Shown: positions 8,827 to 17,179 of the stretch, one piece after another | Position numbering within the stretch: position 1 is the first letter of the stretch | Layout: each line of letters begins with the position of its first letter | Assembly: GCF_901447495.1 (NCBI RefSeq) | Contig: NZ_CABDWS010000012.1 | Coordinates: 1-51,633, forward strand | Direction of reading: 5' to 3' | Origin: Haloimpatiens lingqiaonensis | GTDB taxonomy: Bacteria > Bacillota > Clostridia > Clostridiales > Clostridiaceae | DNA length: 51,633 bases | Program-made: the position numbers and the translations under genes | The notes under the pieces: generated by a model | The model's input: the letters and a program-made list of their open reading frames with translations, nothing else | Database searches by the model: none | What the model was told of the DNA's origin: nothing

Positions 8827-10191
8827 ATGAAAAAATCAAAAAATCTTATAGGTATATTGTTATTGTTTATATTTATTATTTCTTTTTCGTTTAGTTTTAG
8901 AACTTATATATGCCTTAATAAATTTGACACTAGCAAAGTAATAAAGCATATAGAATATCTATCTTCTGATAAATTTCAAGGAAGGCTGCCAGGCACAATG
9001 GAAAATCGCATGGCAGAACAGTATATAAAATCTCAATTTAAAAATTATAATTTAAAGCCTTTAGATAAAAATTATTTACAGTCATTTAAAATTAAGTATC
9101 CTTCAAGAATCAGCAATAAGACTCCATATTTAAATGTAGTTGATAAAAATAATAATATAATTAAAAAATTCACCTATGGCAAGGACTTTAAAGAAGATAT
9201 GCTTAATTTTAAACACAATTGCATAAGTTTCACTAAATCTAATTCCTATTTTACCAGTGGTGGCATAAAAGCAGATTCAAAAGATTCATCAGTTATTTTC
9301 TATTGTACGTCAAAAAAATTAGATTTCAGAAGTTCCTTTATGGTGGATGCTCCTAATAGTATGTATATAATGATAACCAAAGATACACTATCAGATATAT
9401 ATGATTACATTAAAAAAGATTATACAGTAAATTGCTATATTCCATATGAAACTAAGGAAACTTACTCAAACAATGTTACTGCTAAAATAGAAGGAACAAA
9501 TAAAAATCTACCTCCAATGGTTTTATCTGCTCACTTTGATCATGTAGGAACAGATTTAGGCGGCAATATTTATAATGGTGCTTTAGACAATGCCTCTGGA
9601 GTAGCATTTATTATGGAAATGAGCAAAATTATACAATCTTTAGGAAAGCCTAAAAGAGATATAATTATCGTGGGGTTTAATGGTGAAGAATTTGGGTTTG
9701 TAGGCTCCACAGCTTTTGCCGAAAAGTATTCATCAAAGCTTCAGGGAGGGAAAGTATTTAATTTTGATATGATAGGTGGTAATACCACGGTTCCTCTTTG
9801 CCTAATGGGAAGTAAAAAAGACTCTAAAGACAATGAATTTTTAAAATCCATCGCTACCACATGTTCTAATGAAAAAATTAATTTTAGCAGTATGTTTGAA
9901 GATGCTAGCGACCATAAACCTTTTAGAGATCGTAATATTGATGCAGTGACTTTCTGTGATAATGATACATCTAAAATTCATACCCCCAATGATAAGGTTG
10001 AATTTATAAATAATGCTTCTATTACAAGATGTTTTAATGTTACCTCTAAAGAAATTATGAAATATTCCTTTAATAATAATCCTTTCGTAATTCATTATAA
10101 AATATGTATGATACTATCCTCCACTGGAATAATTGTATTAGCTTGCTATTTTATATACGGTGTAAGAAAACATTCTTATAAAAAACAGTAA
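8827..10191 (+). CDS. membrane-anchored M28 family zinc aminopeptidase
   Basis: The 454-residue protein has an N-terminal signal-anchor (about residues 8-28) and a second hydrophobic segment near the C-terminus (about 428-446), with the peptidase domain between them. Family M28 metal ligands are visible: H236/D238 in AHFDHVG, D254 in ALDNASG, the catalytic E287 and ligand E288 in GFNGEEFG, D314 in FNFDMIG, and H385 in SKIHTPND. It should remove N-terminal residues from peptides outside or at the membrane; its substrate is unknown. AAAGGGG precedes the ATG. A terminator shared with prfB follows. Confidence 0.9.
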   Translation: MKKSKNLIGILLLFIFIISFSFSFRTYICLNKFDTSKVIKHIEYLSSDKFQGRLPGTMENRMAEQYIKSQFKNYNLKPLDKNYLQSFKIKYPSRISNKTPYLNVVDKNNNIIKKFTYGKDFKEDMLNFKHNCISFTKSNSYFTSGGIKADSKDSSVIFYCTSKKLDFRSSFMVDAPNSMYIMITKDTLSDIYDYIKKDYTVNCYIPYETKETYSNNVTAKIEGTNKNLPPMVLSAHFDHVGTDLGGNIYNGALDNASGVAFIMEMSKIIQSLGKPKRDIIIVGFNGEEFGFVGSTAFAEKYSSKLQGGKVFNFDMIGGNTTVPLCLMGSKKDSKDNEFLKSIATTCSNEKINFSSMFEDASDHKPFRDRNIDAVTFCDNDTSKIHTPNDKVEFINNASITRCFNVTSKEIMKYSFNNNPFVIHYKICMILSSTGIIVLACYFIYGVRKHSYKKQ

Positions 10192-10257
10192 AAATATAAT
10201 CTATAAAAGTCAGTAAAATTATGAAAAATCTTTTTCCAATAGAACACATGAAAATAA

Positions 10258-10300
10258 AAAGGAAGCTACCACTTACTTCGTTGAAGTGGTAGCTTCCTTT
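10258..10300. terminator. bidirectional terminator between the M28 peptidase and prfB
   Basis: A 17-bp perfect stem (AAAGGAAGCTACCACTT and its complement) surrounds a 9-nt loop, with an A-tract on one side and TTT on the other. It lies between convergent genes. Confidence 0.9.
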
Positions 10301-10409
10301 GATCCTTCCTAACCACAAGGGAAATTTCTTTTACAGGCCATCAGTAATTTCAAAATATAATTTAATTTTTATTCTAAATTCAATAACCTCAAATTTTAAT
10401 TTAATTAAC

Positions 10410-11511
10410 TTATTTAGATGTTAAGTACCTAATTATAAATTCATCAATTTCTCCATCCATCACGGCACTTATATTTCCTGTTTCAACACCAGTTCTATGA
10501 TCCTTTACCAAGTTATATGGATGAAATACATAAGACCTTATTTGACTTCCCCATCCATTATCCTTTAATTCTCCTGTTAAATCTTCTATTCTTTCCTTAT
10601 GCTCTCTCTCTTTTAATGCAACCAATTTAGACTTTAATATCTTCATAGCTGTTTCTTTATTAAAATATTGACTTCTTTCGTTTTGACACTGAACTACTAT
10701 ACCTGTAGGTAAATGAGTTATTCTTATAGCACTTTCAGTTTTATTAACATGCTGTCCTCCAGCTCCCCCAGAACGATAGGTGTCTATTTTTAAATCTTCA
10801 CTTCTAATGTCTATATCTTGATTCTCACTAAGTTCTGGAAGTACTTCTACAGAGGCAAAGGAAGTTTGTCTCTTTCCATTAGCGTTATAAGGAGATATCC
10901 TAACTAATCTGTGAATTCCCTTTTCCGCATTTAAATATCCATAGGCAAATTCTCCAATAACCTTTATAGTAACTCCCTTTATACCAGCTTCATCTGCAGG
11001 TATAAAATCCAAAACCTCTATTTTAAAGCCTTTTCTCTCACACCATCTCTTATACATTCTGTATAACATCTCTGTCCAATCTTGAGCATCATTTCCGCCC
11101 ACTCCCACATGCAGAGTTAGAATAGCATTGTTTTTATCATATTCTCCTGATAAAAGATTTTGTATTTTCATATTCTCTATATTTATTTTTAAATCTTTAA
11201 TTTCCATTTTTATTTCTTCATAAGTAGAGTAATCTTCCTCTTCTAAAGACAATTGTATTAATGTATTTAAGTCTTCAATCCTATTCATTATAGAATTATA
11301 ATTTTCTATTTTATCCTTTATTTCTTTACACTCTTTAGTAACTTCCTGTGCATGTTGCATATCATTCCAGAAATCACTTTGTTGCATTTTATTTTCATAT
11401 TCTGATAACTGATTTTTCAACTTAACTAAGTCAAAGGGAAACACTCACTTCATCTATTGTCTTTTTCATCTCTCTCACTTCTTCTATAAATTCTTCATAT
11501 TGTATTAACAT
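10410..11511 (-). CDS. prfB: peptide chain release factor 2 (programmed +1 frameshift)
   Basis: RF2 recognises UGA and UAA and triggers peptide release. Translation starts at ATG 11511 after AGAGG, reads 26 codons to CTT followed by an in-frame TGA (11431-11433), then shifts +1 (CTT-TGA-C) to continue as L-D-L-V-K to 10410. The joined product is 366 residues, the usual RF2 length. GGQ is at residues 251-253. The codon-recognition tripeptide position reads S-P-Y (206-208), where well-studied RF2 proteins have SPF. The shift autoregulates RF2: low RF2 lets the ribosome pause at UGA and slip. It lies downstream of secA and ends at the shared terminator. Confidence 0.97.
11430..11455 (-). promoter_or_regulatory. 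RF2 programmed +1 frameshift site
   Basis: The slippery CTT TGA C is present, with the stop codon at 11431-11433. The usual strong Shine-Dalgarno (AGGGGG three bases before CTT) is absent; only GTGAGTG lies nearby, whose GTGA could contact the extended anti-Shine-Dalgarno. CCC just before CTT is also atypical. Confidence 0.9.
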
Positions 11512-11689
11512 ATTCCAACCTCTTTCTTTATATATATTTTAAAATTAGTATTTAGTTACTCAAACTTTATCACATTAATTCCAAGCTCTATATTAAATGA
11601 ATAAATATTCTATTTTTACATTTTCATTTTATAATTGAGAAAGTTGAATTAGTTATTTATATTAATCTAAAATAAACTTTTACTAATGG

Positions 11690-11727
11690 AAATTGAGTTA
11701 GAAATGAAGCCATTCCTAACTCAATTT
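11690..11727 (-). terminator. stem-loop after secA
   Basis: AAATTGAGTTAG pairs with CTAACTCAATTT around a 14-nt loop, three bases beyond the secA stop codon. The U-tract on the minus strand is weak, so termination may be partial and prfB may be co-transcribed. Confidence 0.5.
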
Positions 11728-11730
11728 TAT

Positions 11731-14265
11731 TTAAACCACGCCTCTTCCACAACAATTTTTATATTTTTTACCTGAACCACATGGACAAGGATCATTTCGT
11801 CCTATCTTCTCTTCTTTTCTCACTGGCTCCTTTTTACCTGAAGAATCTTGATTTGTCGAAGTTATTTTTGCAACCTTCTCTCTTTCAGGAACATTTTCCA
11901 TTCTTACATGATATAAGTATTTTACAGTATCAACTTTAATACTTTCTATCATTTCATCAAACATATCGCTTCCTTCCATTTGATATGCTTGTGCTGGATC
12001 CTGTTGTTTATAAGCTCTAAGTCCTATTCCCTGTTTTAAATGTTCCATATTATCTATATGATCCATCCACTTAGTATCTACAACTCTTAAAAGTAGAACT
12101 CTTTCCACTTCTCTCATAGCTTCTGAAGTAAAGTCTTCTTCCCTTTGTTTATACATTGCATTAGCTAAATTTAATAGCTTTTCCTTTATCTCTTCATTGC
12201 TAAGATTCTTTAATTCATCTACTTTTACAAAACCTATTGGTAAATATATATCCTCTAAATATTTTACAAGTTTAGATAATTCTTCCTGGAAACTATCTTC
12301 AATTCCAGATATATGGGAATCTACTGCATTATATATAACTTCCTTTATCATGGATTGAATTTGTTCTTTTAAATCCTCTCCCTCTAAAACTTCTGCCCTT
12401 TGTTTGTATATAACTTCCCTTTGTTTATTCATAACATCATCATATTGAAGTACATTTTTTCTTACATCAAAGTTATTTCCTTCAACCTTCTTTTGAGCAC
12501 TTTCTATGGCATTAGTTACCATTTTACTTTCTATGGCATCCTCATCCTCTAATCCAAATCTATCCATTATAGTCCTAAATCTCTCGGAAGCAAATATTCT
12601 CATAAGATCATCTTCAAAACACACATAGAATACTGATTCCCCTGGGTCTCCCTGACGTCCTGAACGACCTCTTAGCTGATTATCTATACGTCTAGATTCA
12701 TGTCTTTCAGTTCCTATTACCTTTAATCCACCAAGTTCTGAAACACCTTCTCCTAATTTTATATCAGTACCACGTCCAGCCATGTTAGTAGCAATTGTAA
12801 CCATACCTTTTTCTCCTGCATGGGATACTATTTCCGCTTCCTTTTCATGGTACTTAGCATTTAGTACTTGATGTGGAACACCCTTTTTCTTAAGCATGCT
12901 AGATAAAAGTTCAGATTTTTCTATACTCACTGTACCTACAAGCATTGGCTGACCTTTTTTATAAGTTTCTACTATTTCATCTACTATAGCTTTATATTTA
13001 GCTTTAACTGATTTATATACTTTATCTGCTTGATCCACTCTTATAACTGGTTCATGTGTAGGAATTACCACTACGTCCAAACCATATATTTCTCTAAATT
13101 CATTTTCTTCAGTTGCTGCAGTACCAGTCATACCAGACAATTTATTATACATTCTAAAATAATTTTGGAATGTTATAGTCGCTAATGTCTTTGATTCCTT
13201 TTGAATTTTAACTTTTTCCTTAGCCTCAATAGCTTGATGAAGTCCATCACTATATCTTCTACCTTCCATAAGTCTTCCTGTAAACTCATCAACTATAATA
13301 ACTTCTCCATCTTTAACCATATAGTCTTTATCTTTTTTCATCATATAGTTAGCTTTTAAACCTTGTATTACATGGTGTTGAATTTCCATATTACTTGGAT
13401 CCGCATAGTTTTCAAGTTTAAAGAATGCCTCTGCCTTTTTAACACCTTCTTGGGTTAGTATAACTGCATTAGCTTTTTCATCAACAGTAAAATCTCCAGT
13501 TTCTTCTCCCTCTTCACTTTTTTCGCCTTTTACCAAAGTGGCTACAAAAAATTGTGCTATCTTATAAAGGTCTGTAGATTTTTCACCTTCACCTGAAATT
13601 ATAAGAGGAGTTCTAGCTTCATCAATAAGTATAGAGTCCACTTCGTCAACTATACAAAAATTCAATTCCCTTTGTACTTTTTCTTCTTTATATACAACCA
13701 TATTATCTCTTAAATAATCAAATCCTAACTCATTGTTAGTACCATAAGTTATATCTGAATTATAAGCTGCTCTTCTCTCTTCATTGTCCAAGTCATGAAC
13801 AATTACCCCTACAGATAATCCTAAGAACTCATGTATTTTTCCCATAGTTTCAGCGTCTCTTTTGGCAAGATAATCATTTACTGTTACTATATGAACCCCA
13901 TTACCTGTTAATGCATTTAAATAAGATGGTAAAGTTGCAACTAAAGTTTTTCCCTCACCAGTTTTCATTTCTGATATTCTTCCTTGATGAAGAATAATTC
14001 CTCCCATTAACTGCTCTCTAAAGTGTTTAAGTCCCAATGTTCTCACAGAAGCCTCTCTTACTACTGCAAAAGCCTCTGGCAATATATCATCTAAAGTCTC
14101 GCCTTTTTTTAACCTTTCCTTAAATTCCCCAGTTTTAGCTCTTAATTCTTCGTCACTTAATTTTTGCATTTCTACATCATAACTATCAATCTTATCAACT
14201 ATTGGTTTTACTTTTTTTAATTGTCTTTCACTATAAGTTCCAAATACTTTATCTAATAGTCCCAT
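11731..14265 (-). CDS. secA: preprotein translocase ATPase SecA
   Basis: SecA drives post-translational export through SecYEG using ATP. The 844-residue product has the Walker A region [20 protein letters not shown], the [13 protein letters not shown] segment, the [10 protein letters not shown] and [13 protein letters not shown] helicase motifs, and a C-terminal zinc/SecB-type tail with [13 protein letters not shown]. An in-frame ATG five codons upstream (14280) has no ribosome binding site, and the GGTGAGG between them fits the ATG at 14265, giving the standard MGLLDKVFG start. Order hpf-secA-prfB is conserved in Firmicutes. Confidence 0.97.
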   Translation of the reverse strand: MGLLDKVFGTYSERQLKKVKPIVDKIDSYDVEMQKLSDEELRAKTGEFKERLKKGETLDDILPEAFAVVREASVRTLGLKHFREQLMGGIILHQGRISEMKTGEGKTLVATLPSYLNALTGNGVHIVTVNDYLAKRDAETMGKIHEFLGLSVGVIVHDLDNEERRAAYNSDITYGTNNELGFDYLRDNMVVYKEEKVQRELNFCIVDEVDSILIDEARTPLIISGEGEKSTDLYKIAQFFVATLVKGEKSEEGEETGDFTVDEKANAVILTQEGVKKAEAFFKLENYADPSNMEIQHHVIQGLKANYMMKKDKDYMVKDGEVIIVDEFTGRLMEGRRYSDGLHQAIEAKEKVKIQKESKTLATITFQNYFRMYNKLSGMTGTAATEENEFREIYGLDVVVIPTHEPVIRVDQADKVYKSVKAKYKAIVDEIVETYKKGQPMLVGTVSIEKSELLSSMLKKKGVPHQVLNAKYHEKEAEIVSHAGEKGMVTIATNMAGRGTDIKLGEGVSELGGLKVIGTERHESRRIDNQLRGRSGRQGDPGESVFYVCFEDDLMRIFASERFRTIMDRFGLEDEDAIESKMVTNAIESAQKKVEGNNFDVRKNVLQYDDVMNKQREVIYKQRAEVLEGEDLKEQIQSMIKEVIYNAVDSHISGIEDSFQEELSKLVKYLEDIYLPIGFVKVDELKNLSNEEIKEKLLNLANAMYKQREEDFTSEAMREVERVLLLRVVDTKWMDHIDNMEHLKQGIGLRAYKQQDPAQAYQMEGSDMFDEMIESIKVDTVKYLYHVRMENVPEREKVAKITSTNQDSSGKKEPVRKEEKIGRNDPCPCGSGKKYKNCCGRGVV

Positions 14266-14420
14266 TTTAAACCTCACCATTCTTATATTTTTTTATTCTA
14301 ATATCTATAAATTATATCATCTACTTCAAATATATTCAACTTTACAAATGAATTGTTAACCATTTTATTACAAAATAAATTTTAGTTTATTCTTTATATT
14401 ATTTTTTATACAAAAAGAAA

Positions 14421-14447
14421 AAAATGCGGCAATTTCTGCCGCATTTT
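14421..14447 (-). terminator. hpf terminator
   Basis: AAAATGCGGCA pairs with TGCCGCATTTT around a 5-nt loop. On the minus strand it is followed by TTTTTCTTTTTG. Confidence 0.85.
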
Positions 14448-14456
14448 AAATCTATA

Positions 14457-14993
14457 TTAGAATTCTGGCTCAATTAATCCATAGTTACCATCATTTCTCT
14501 TATAAACTACATTTACATCAGAAGTTTCTGCATCTTGGTATACAAAGAAGCTATGTCCTAAAAGCTCCATTTGTAAAATAGCCTCTTCTGCTGCCATTGG
14601 TTTTATTGCGAATCTTTTTGTTTTAACTATAGTAGGATCCTTTTTTTCGTCTTTCTCCCATTCATAATCTGGTATAGAACTAAATCTAATAGAATCTAAA
14701 CTACCTTTTCTTCTTGCTAATTTTGTTTTTTGTTTTCGTATTTGCCTTTCTATTTTATCTAATACTAAATCTAGAGCTACATACATATCTGGATTAGTTT
14801 CTTCACCTCTTAATATAACACCATTAAAAGGTATTGTAACTTCTATGATTTGATCATTTTTTTGTACACTTAAAGTCACATTAGCTGGTACGCTAGGATC
14901 AAAATATCTGTCTAATCTAGATATTTTTTTCTCCACAATATTTTTTAGTGCCTCGGTTATTTCTATATTTTTTCCGATAATTTTTACTACCAT
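14457..14993 (-). CDS. hpf: ribosome hibernation promoting factor, long form
   Basis: Long HPF (also called RaiA/YvyD) dimerises 70S ribosomes into inactive 100S particles in stationary phase. The 178-residue length identifies the long form: an N-terminal S30AE domain (about 1-95) joined by a linker to the C-terminal dimerisation domain (about 120-175, with RFAIKPMAAEEAILQMELLG and FFVYQDAET). The ATG at 14993 follows GAGGGG. The upstream raiA-motif RNA and its terminator separate it from comFC, so it should use its own promoter in the 230 bp between 14994 and 15222; I could not pick a convincing one. Confidence 0.95.
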   Translation of the reverse strand: MVVKIIGKNIEITEALKNIVEKKISRLDRYFDPSVPANVTLSVQKNDQIIEVTIPFNGVILRGEETNPDMYVALDLVLDKIERQIRKQKTKLARRKGSLDSIRFSSIPDYEWEKDEKKDPTIVKTKRFAIKPMAAEEAILQMELLGHSFFVYQDAETSDVNVVYKRNDGNYGLIEPEF

Positions 14994-15224
14994 GAAACCA
15001 GCCCCTCTCTTAAATAGCTAAAAGTTAATATTTTTTTATTTATGTTTATGTTATTATATTAACTCTTATTCAATAATAACTCAAATAATTCTTTCTGAAT
15101 TAATTGAATTTTCAGCTTTTTAAAACCACACTAAGTTATTCATGCTTATTATTACTAAATATTTCACATATAAAGTACAGGTGCATAAAAATAGTTTTTA
15201 TGTTAAAATTAAATTGTTGGGCAA

Positions 15225-15468
15225 AAATAAAAGAAAGATAGATTAATCCATCTTTCTTCTACACTGAATTAGTTGACCTGGTCTTTGACCCCACACTCGC
15301 CTGCTGGAGCTTTTGCTACTAGGTATTATCCCCTCACTACTAACCCTCTCGCCTTAAAGCGGCAGGACTTACTTCTAAGCCGCACCATGCTCATTAAACT
15401 TTGTTTAACTTACGTGGATCGTTTCGCCTGCGACTGGCATCGACTTTCAACCACAAACCTAACCCAAC
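15225..15468 (-). ncRNA. raiA RNA: raiA-motif noncoding RNA
   Basis: A ~245-nt stretch, GC-richer than its surroundings and without a credible open frame, lies directly upstream of the hpf (raiA) gene on the same strand. This is the genomic position that defines the raiA RNA motif of Firmicutes. Read on the minus strand it runs GTTGGGTTAGGTTTGTGG through CGATGCCAGTCGCAGGCGAA, GGTGCGGCTTAG and CCTGCCGCTTTAAGGCG, and ends with a terminator hairpin. A consensus promoter sits immediately before it. In other clostridia raiA RNA is an abundant small RNA tied to sporulation or aggregation. The family assignment is from context plus remembered sequence and needs a covariance-model search. Confidence 0.78.
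15228..15260 (-). terminator. terminator of the raiA-motif RNA
   Basis: On the minus strand GAAAGATGGATT pairs imperfectly with AATCTATCTTTC, followed by TTTTATTTTTG. Confidence 0.75.
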
Positions 15469-15474
15469 AATAAT

Positions 15475-15502
15475 ATTATATCTTACTTTTTGCAGCAGTC
15501 AA
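15475..15502 (-). promoter_or_regulatory. promoter of the raiA-motif RNA, inside the 3' end of comFC
   Basis: Minus-strand TTGACT (15497-15502), a 16-nt spacer and a perfect TATAAT (15475-15480). The -10 overlaps the comFC stop codon and the expected start is about 15468. Confidence 0.8.
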
Positions 15503-16156
15503 GAAAATAATTTCCCCAGCATTATTTTTTAACAATTCTAAAATACAATAATGCGCCGTAGCCCCAGTGGTTACCACATCATCCACTAACAAAATTTTTT
15601 TATTCTCTACTTTTTTACCTTTTCTAAAACTAAAACTATCTTTTAAGTTTATCCATCTTTCCTCTTCATTAAGTCCTATTTGATCCCTAGTTTTCCTAGA
15701 TTTCTTTATTAAATCCACAACCTTCTTATCAAATTTCTCTCCTATACACTTGGCTAAATATTTACTCTGATTATATCCCCGCTTCTTTTTGTTTTCAAAG
15801 CTTAAAGGGACATATGTTATTATATCGAATTTTATTTTTTTATCATGTATAATTTTTATCATGTAACTTGCCAATACATCTCCACATATAAAATCGCTTT
15901 TATACTTTAAGGCTAAGACTAATTTTTTAACAGCAGATGAATAATATAACGCACTATAAATTCTAACTTCTTTATTAAAAACTTCAATTTTCTTACTTTC
16001 TTCACAACTTTTAATTTTATTTCTGCAACTATCACATAAATATAAACCTTCAAATAATCTTTTACCACATATGACACATTCTTCTTCACTATAATATATT
16101 ATTTTTAAAACATATTTAATAAGTTTTCTTATATACTTAATAATCCCATTTCCCAT
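15476..16156 (-). CDS. comFC: ComFC-like amidophosphoribosyltransferase-fold protein
   Basis: The 226-residue protein has an N-terminal four-cysteine zinc ribbon (C27, C30, C41, C44) and a phosphoribosyltransferase fold with the PRPP loop VDDVVTTGAT (191-200). ComFC family proteins act with the ComFA ATPase in uptake of single-stranded DNA during transformation, and are also found in non-competent bacteria. The ATG overlaps the end of the upstream comFA-like gene by 28 nt, with only a weak ribosome binding site, suggesting translational coupling. It is the last gene of the recD2 unit, and its 3' end carries the raiA RNA promoter. Confidence 0.88.
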   Translation of the reverse strand: MGNGIIKYIRKLIKYVLKIIYYSEEECVICGKRLFEGLYLCDSCRNKIKSCEESKKIEVFNKEVRIYSALYYSSAVKKLVLALKYKSDFICGDVLASYMIKIIHDKKIKFDIITYVPLSFENKKKRGYNQSKYLAKCIGEKFDKKVVDLIKKSRKTRDQIGLNEEERWINLKDSFSFRKGKKVENKKILLVDDVVTTGATAHYCILELLKNNAGEIIFLTAAKSKI

Positions 16157-17151
16157 GCTTCTTTATTAAAATTACGAGTTATGCTTTTAGCCTTTGCCAT
16201 ATCATTTGTTTCTCTTTTAGCTAAAAATATAACCTCTCCTTTCTCAAATTGTTCTACAAAACCTGATCTGCCAGTTAAATAAACCAACCTTTTGTAATCA
16301 AAATTTTCATCATCTGCGAAACAAATCATTATATTTATATTATTAAATTCTAGATATTTTTCCCCAAAATAATTCGTGACTAATATGGCTTTCTTTTTCT
16401 TTGAAAAATTGGTTAAAACCTTTATATCACTTATGTTTTCTATAAAATAGTCAACATTGGAATTTAATTTATTCTTAAGCTTTGTTAGATAACTATATAG
16501 GTTATTTACCTTCTCCTTATCTGGAACATATATTATTATTTTTTTATTTATATTTATTGACCAATTCAAATATTCATATACCACATAAGGAATGTTCTTA
16601 TTAATATTTAATCTAGTAAAAAATATAGTGGGTTCTACTACAGGCTTACCATTTTTTCGTAAAGGTATGTTTATTTCACTATAACCTTCAATTATTGGCT
16701 CTATAGCAAAAAATATTATTTTACCTCTGTAAGCACAATGCTTATGACAAACATCTTTTATAACCTTATAATCAGTACTACATATACCACTTATATTGTC
16801 ATATATGATTAAATCAAATTCTTCATCTACACCTCCAATTGATGATAAATCCCAAATCACCAAGCTGGAATTATGCTGTGAATCCTTATTTTTAATTAAG
16901 GTATAATCTCTAAAATTGGTTTTATTTTTTATACTGCTAATAATTTGTAAACACCCTAAATCATTTGATATATATAAAATCTTTCCCTTATTAGCAGCAA
17001 CATATTCAATAATATCTAAAAAAATTTCACAAGAATTATATGGAGGAGAAATTACATTCAAATATCTTTCCTTTCCATCATACCAATTTATAACTTGCTT
17101 TTTTATTTTCTCCATTTCATATTTAATTTTAACCGCGTCTCTAATGATCAA
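16129..17151 (-). CDS. ComFA-like protein lacking helicase motifs
   Basis: Position directly before comFC and the C-terminal pattern (residues like LVYLTGRSGF, then GEVIFLAKRETNDMAKAKSITRNFN) point to the ComFA DNA translocase family. However, at 340 residues it is short and the ATPase motifs are gone: where a Walker A loop would be there is SPPYNSCEI, and where the DEAD/DEAH box would be there is LIIYDNISG. It is therefore either a decayed ComFA or a protein of the same fold with a non-ATPase role. The start chosen is TTG 17151, six bases after GGGGGAG; the longer frame from 17166 includes that site. It lies 28 nt after recD2. Confidence 0.6.
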   Translation of the reverse strand: MIIRDAVKIKYEMEKIKKQVINWYDGKERYLNVISPPYNSCEIFLDIIEYVAANKGKILYISNDLGCLQIISSIKNKTNFRDYTLIKNKDSQHNSSLVIWDLSSIGGVDEEFDLIIYDNISGICSTDYKVIKDVCHKHCAYRGKIIFFAIEPIIEGYSEINIPLRKNGKPVVEPTIFFTRLNINKNIPYVVYEYLNWSININKKIIIYVPDKEKVNNLYSYLTKLKNKLNSNVDYFIENISDIKVLTNFSKKKKAILVTNYFGEKYLEFNNINIMICFADDENFDYKRLVYLTGRSGFVEQFEKGEVIFLAKRETNDMAKAKSITRNFNKEAWEMGLLSI

Positions 17152-17179
17152 AATAATCTCCCCCAATATGGAAATATAT

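Noticed and set aside
11431-11433. prfB as a pseudogene because of an in-frame TGA
   Set aside because: CTT TGA C is the conserved programmed frameshift site, and both halves are otherwise intact with normal total length.
15273-15473. A 66-codon plus-strand open frame
   Set aside because: It is antisense to the raiA-motif RNA, has no ribosome binding site, and its composition reflects the structured RNA.
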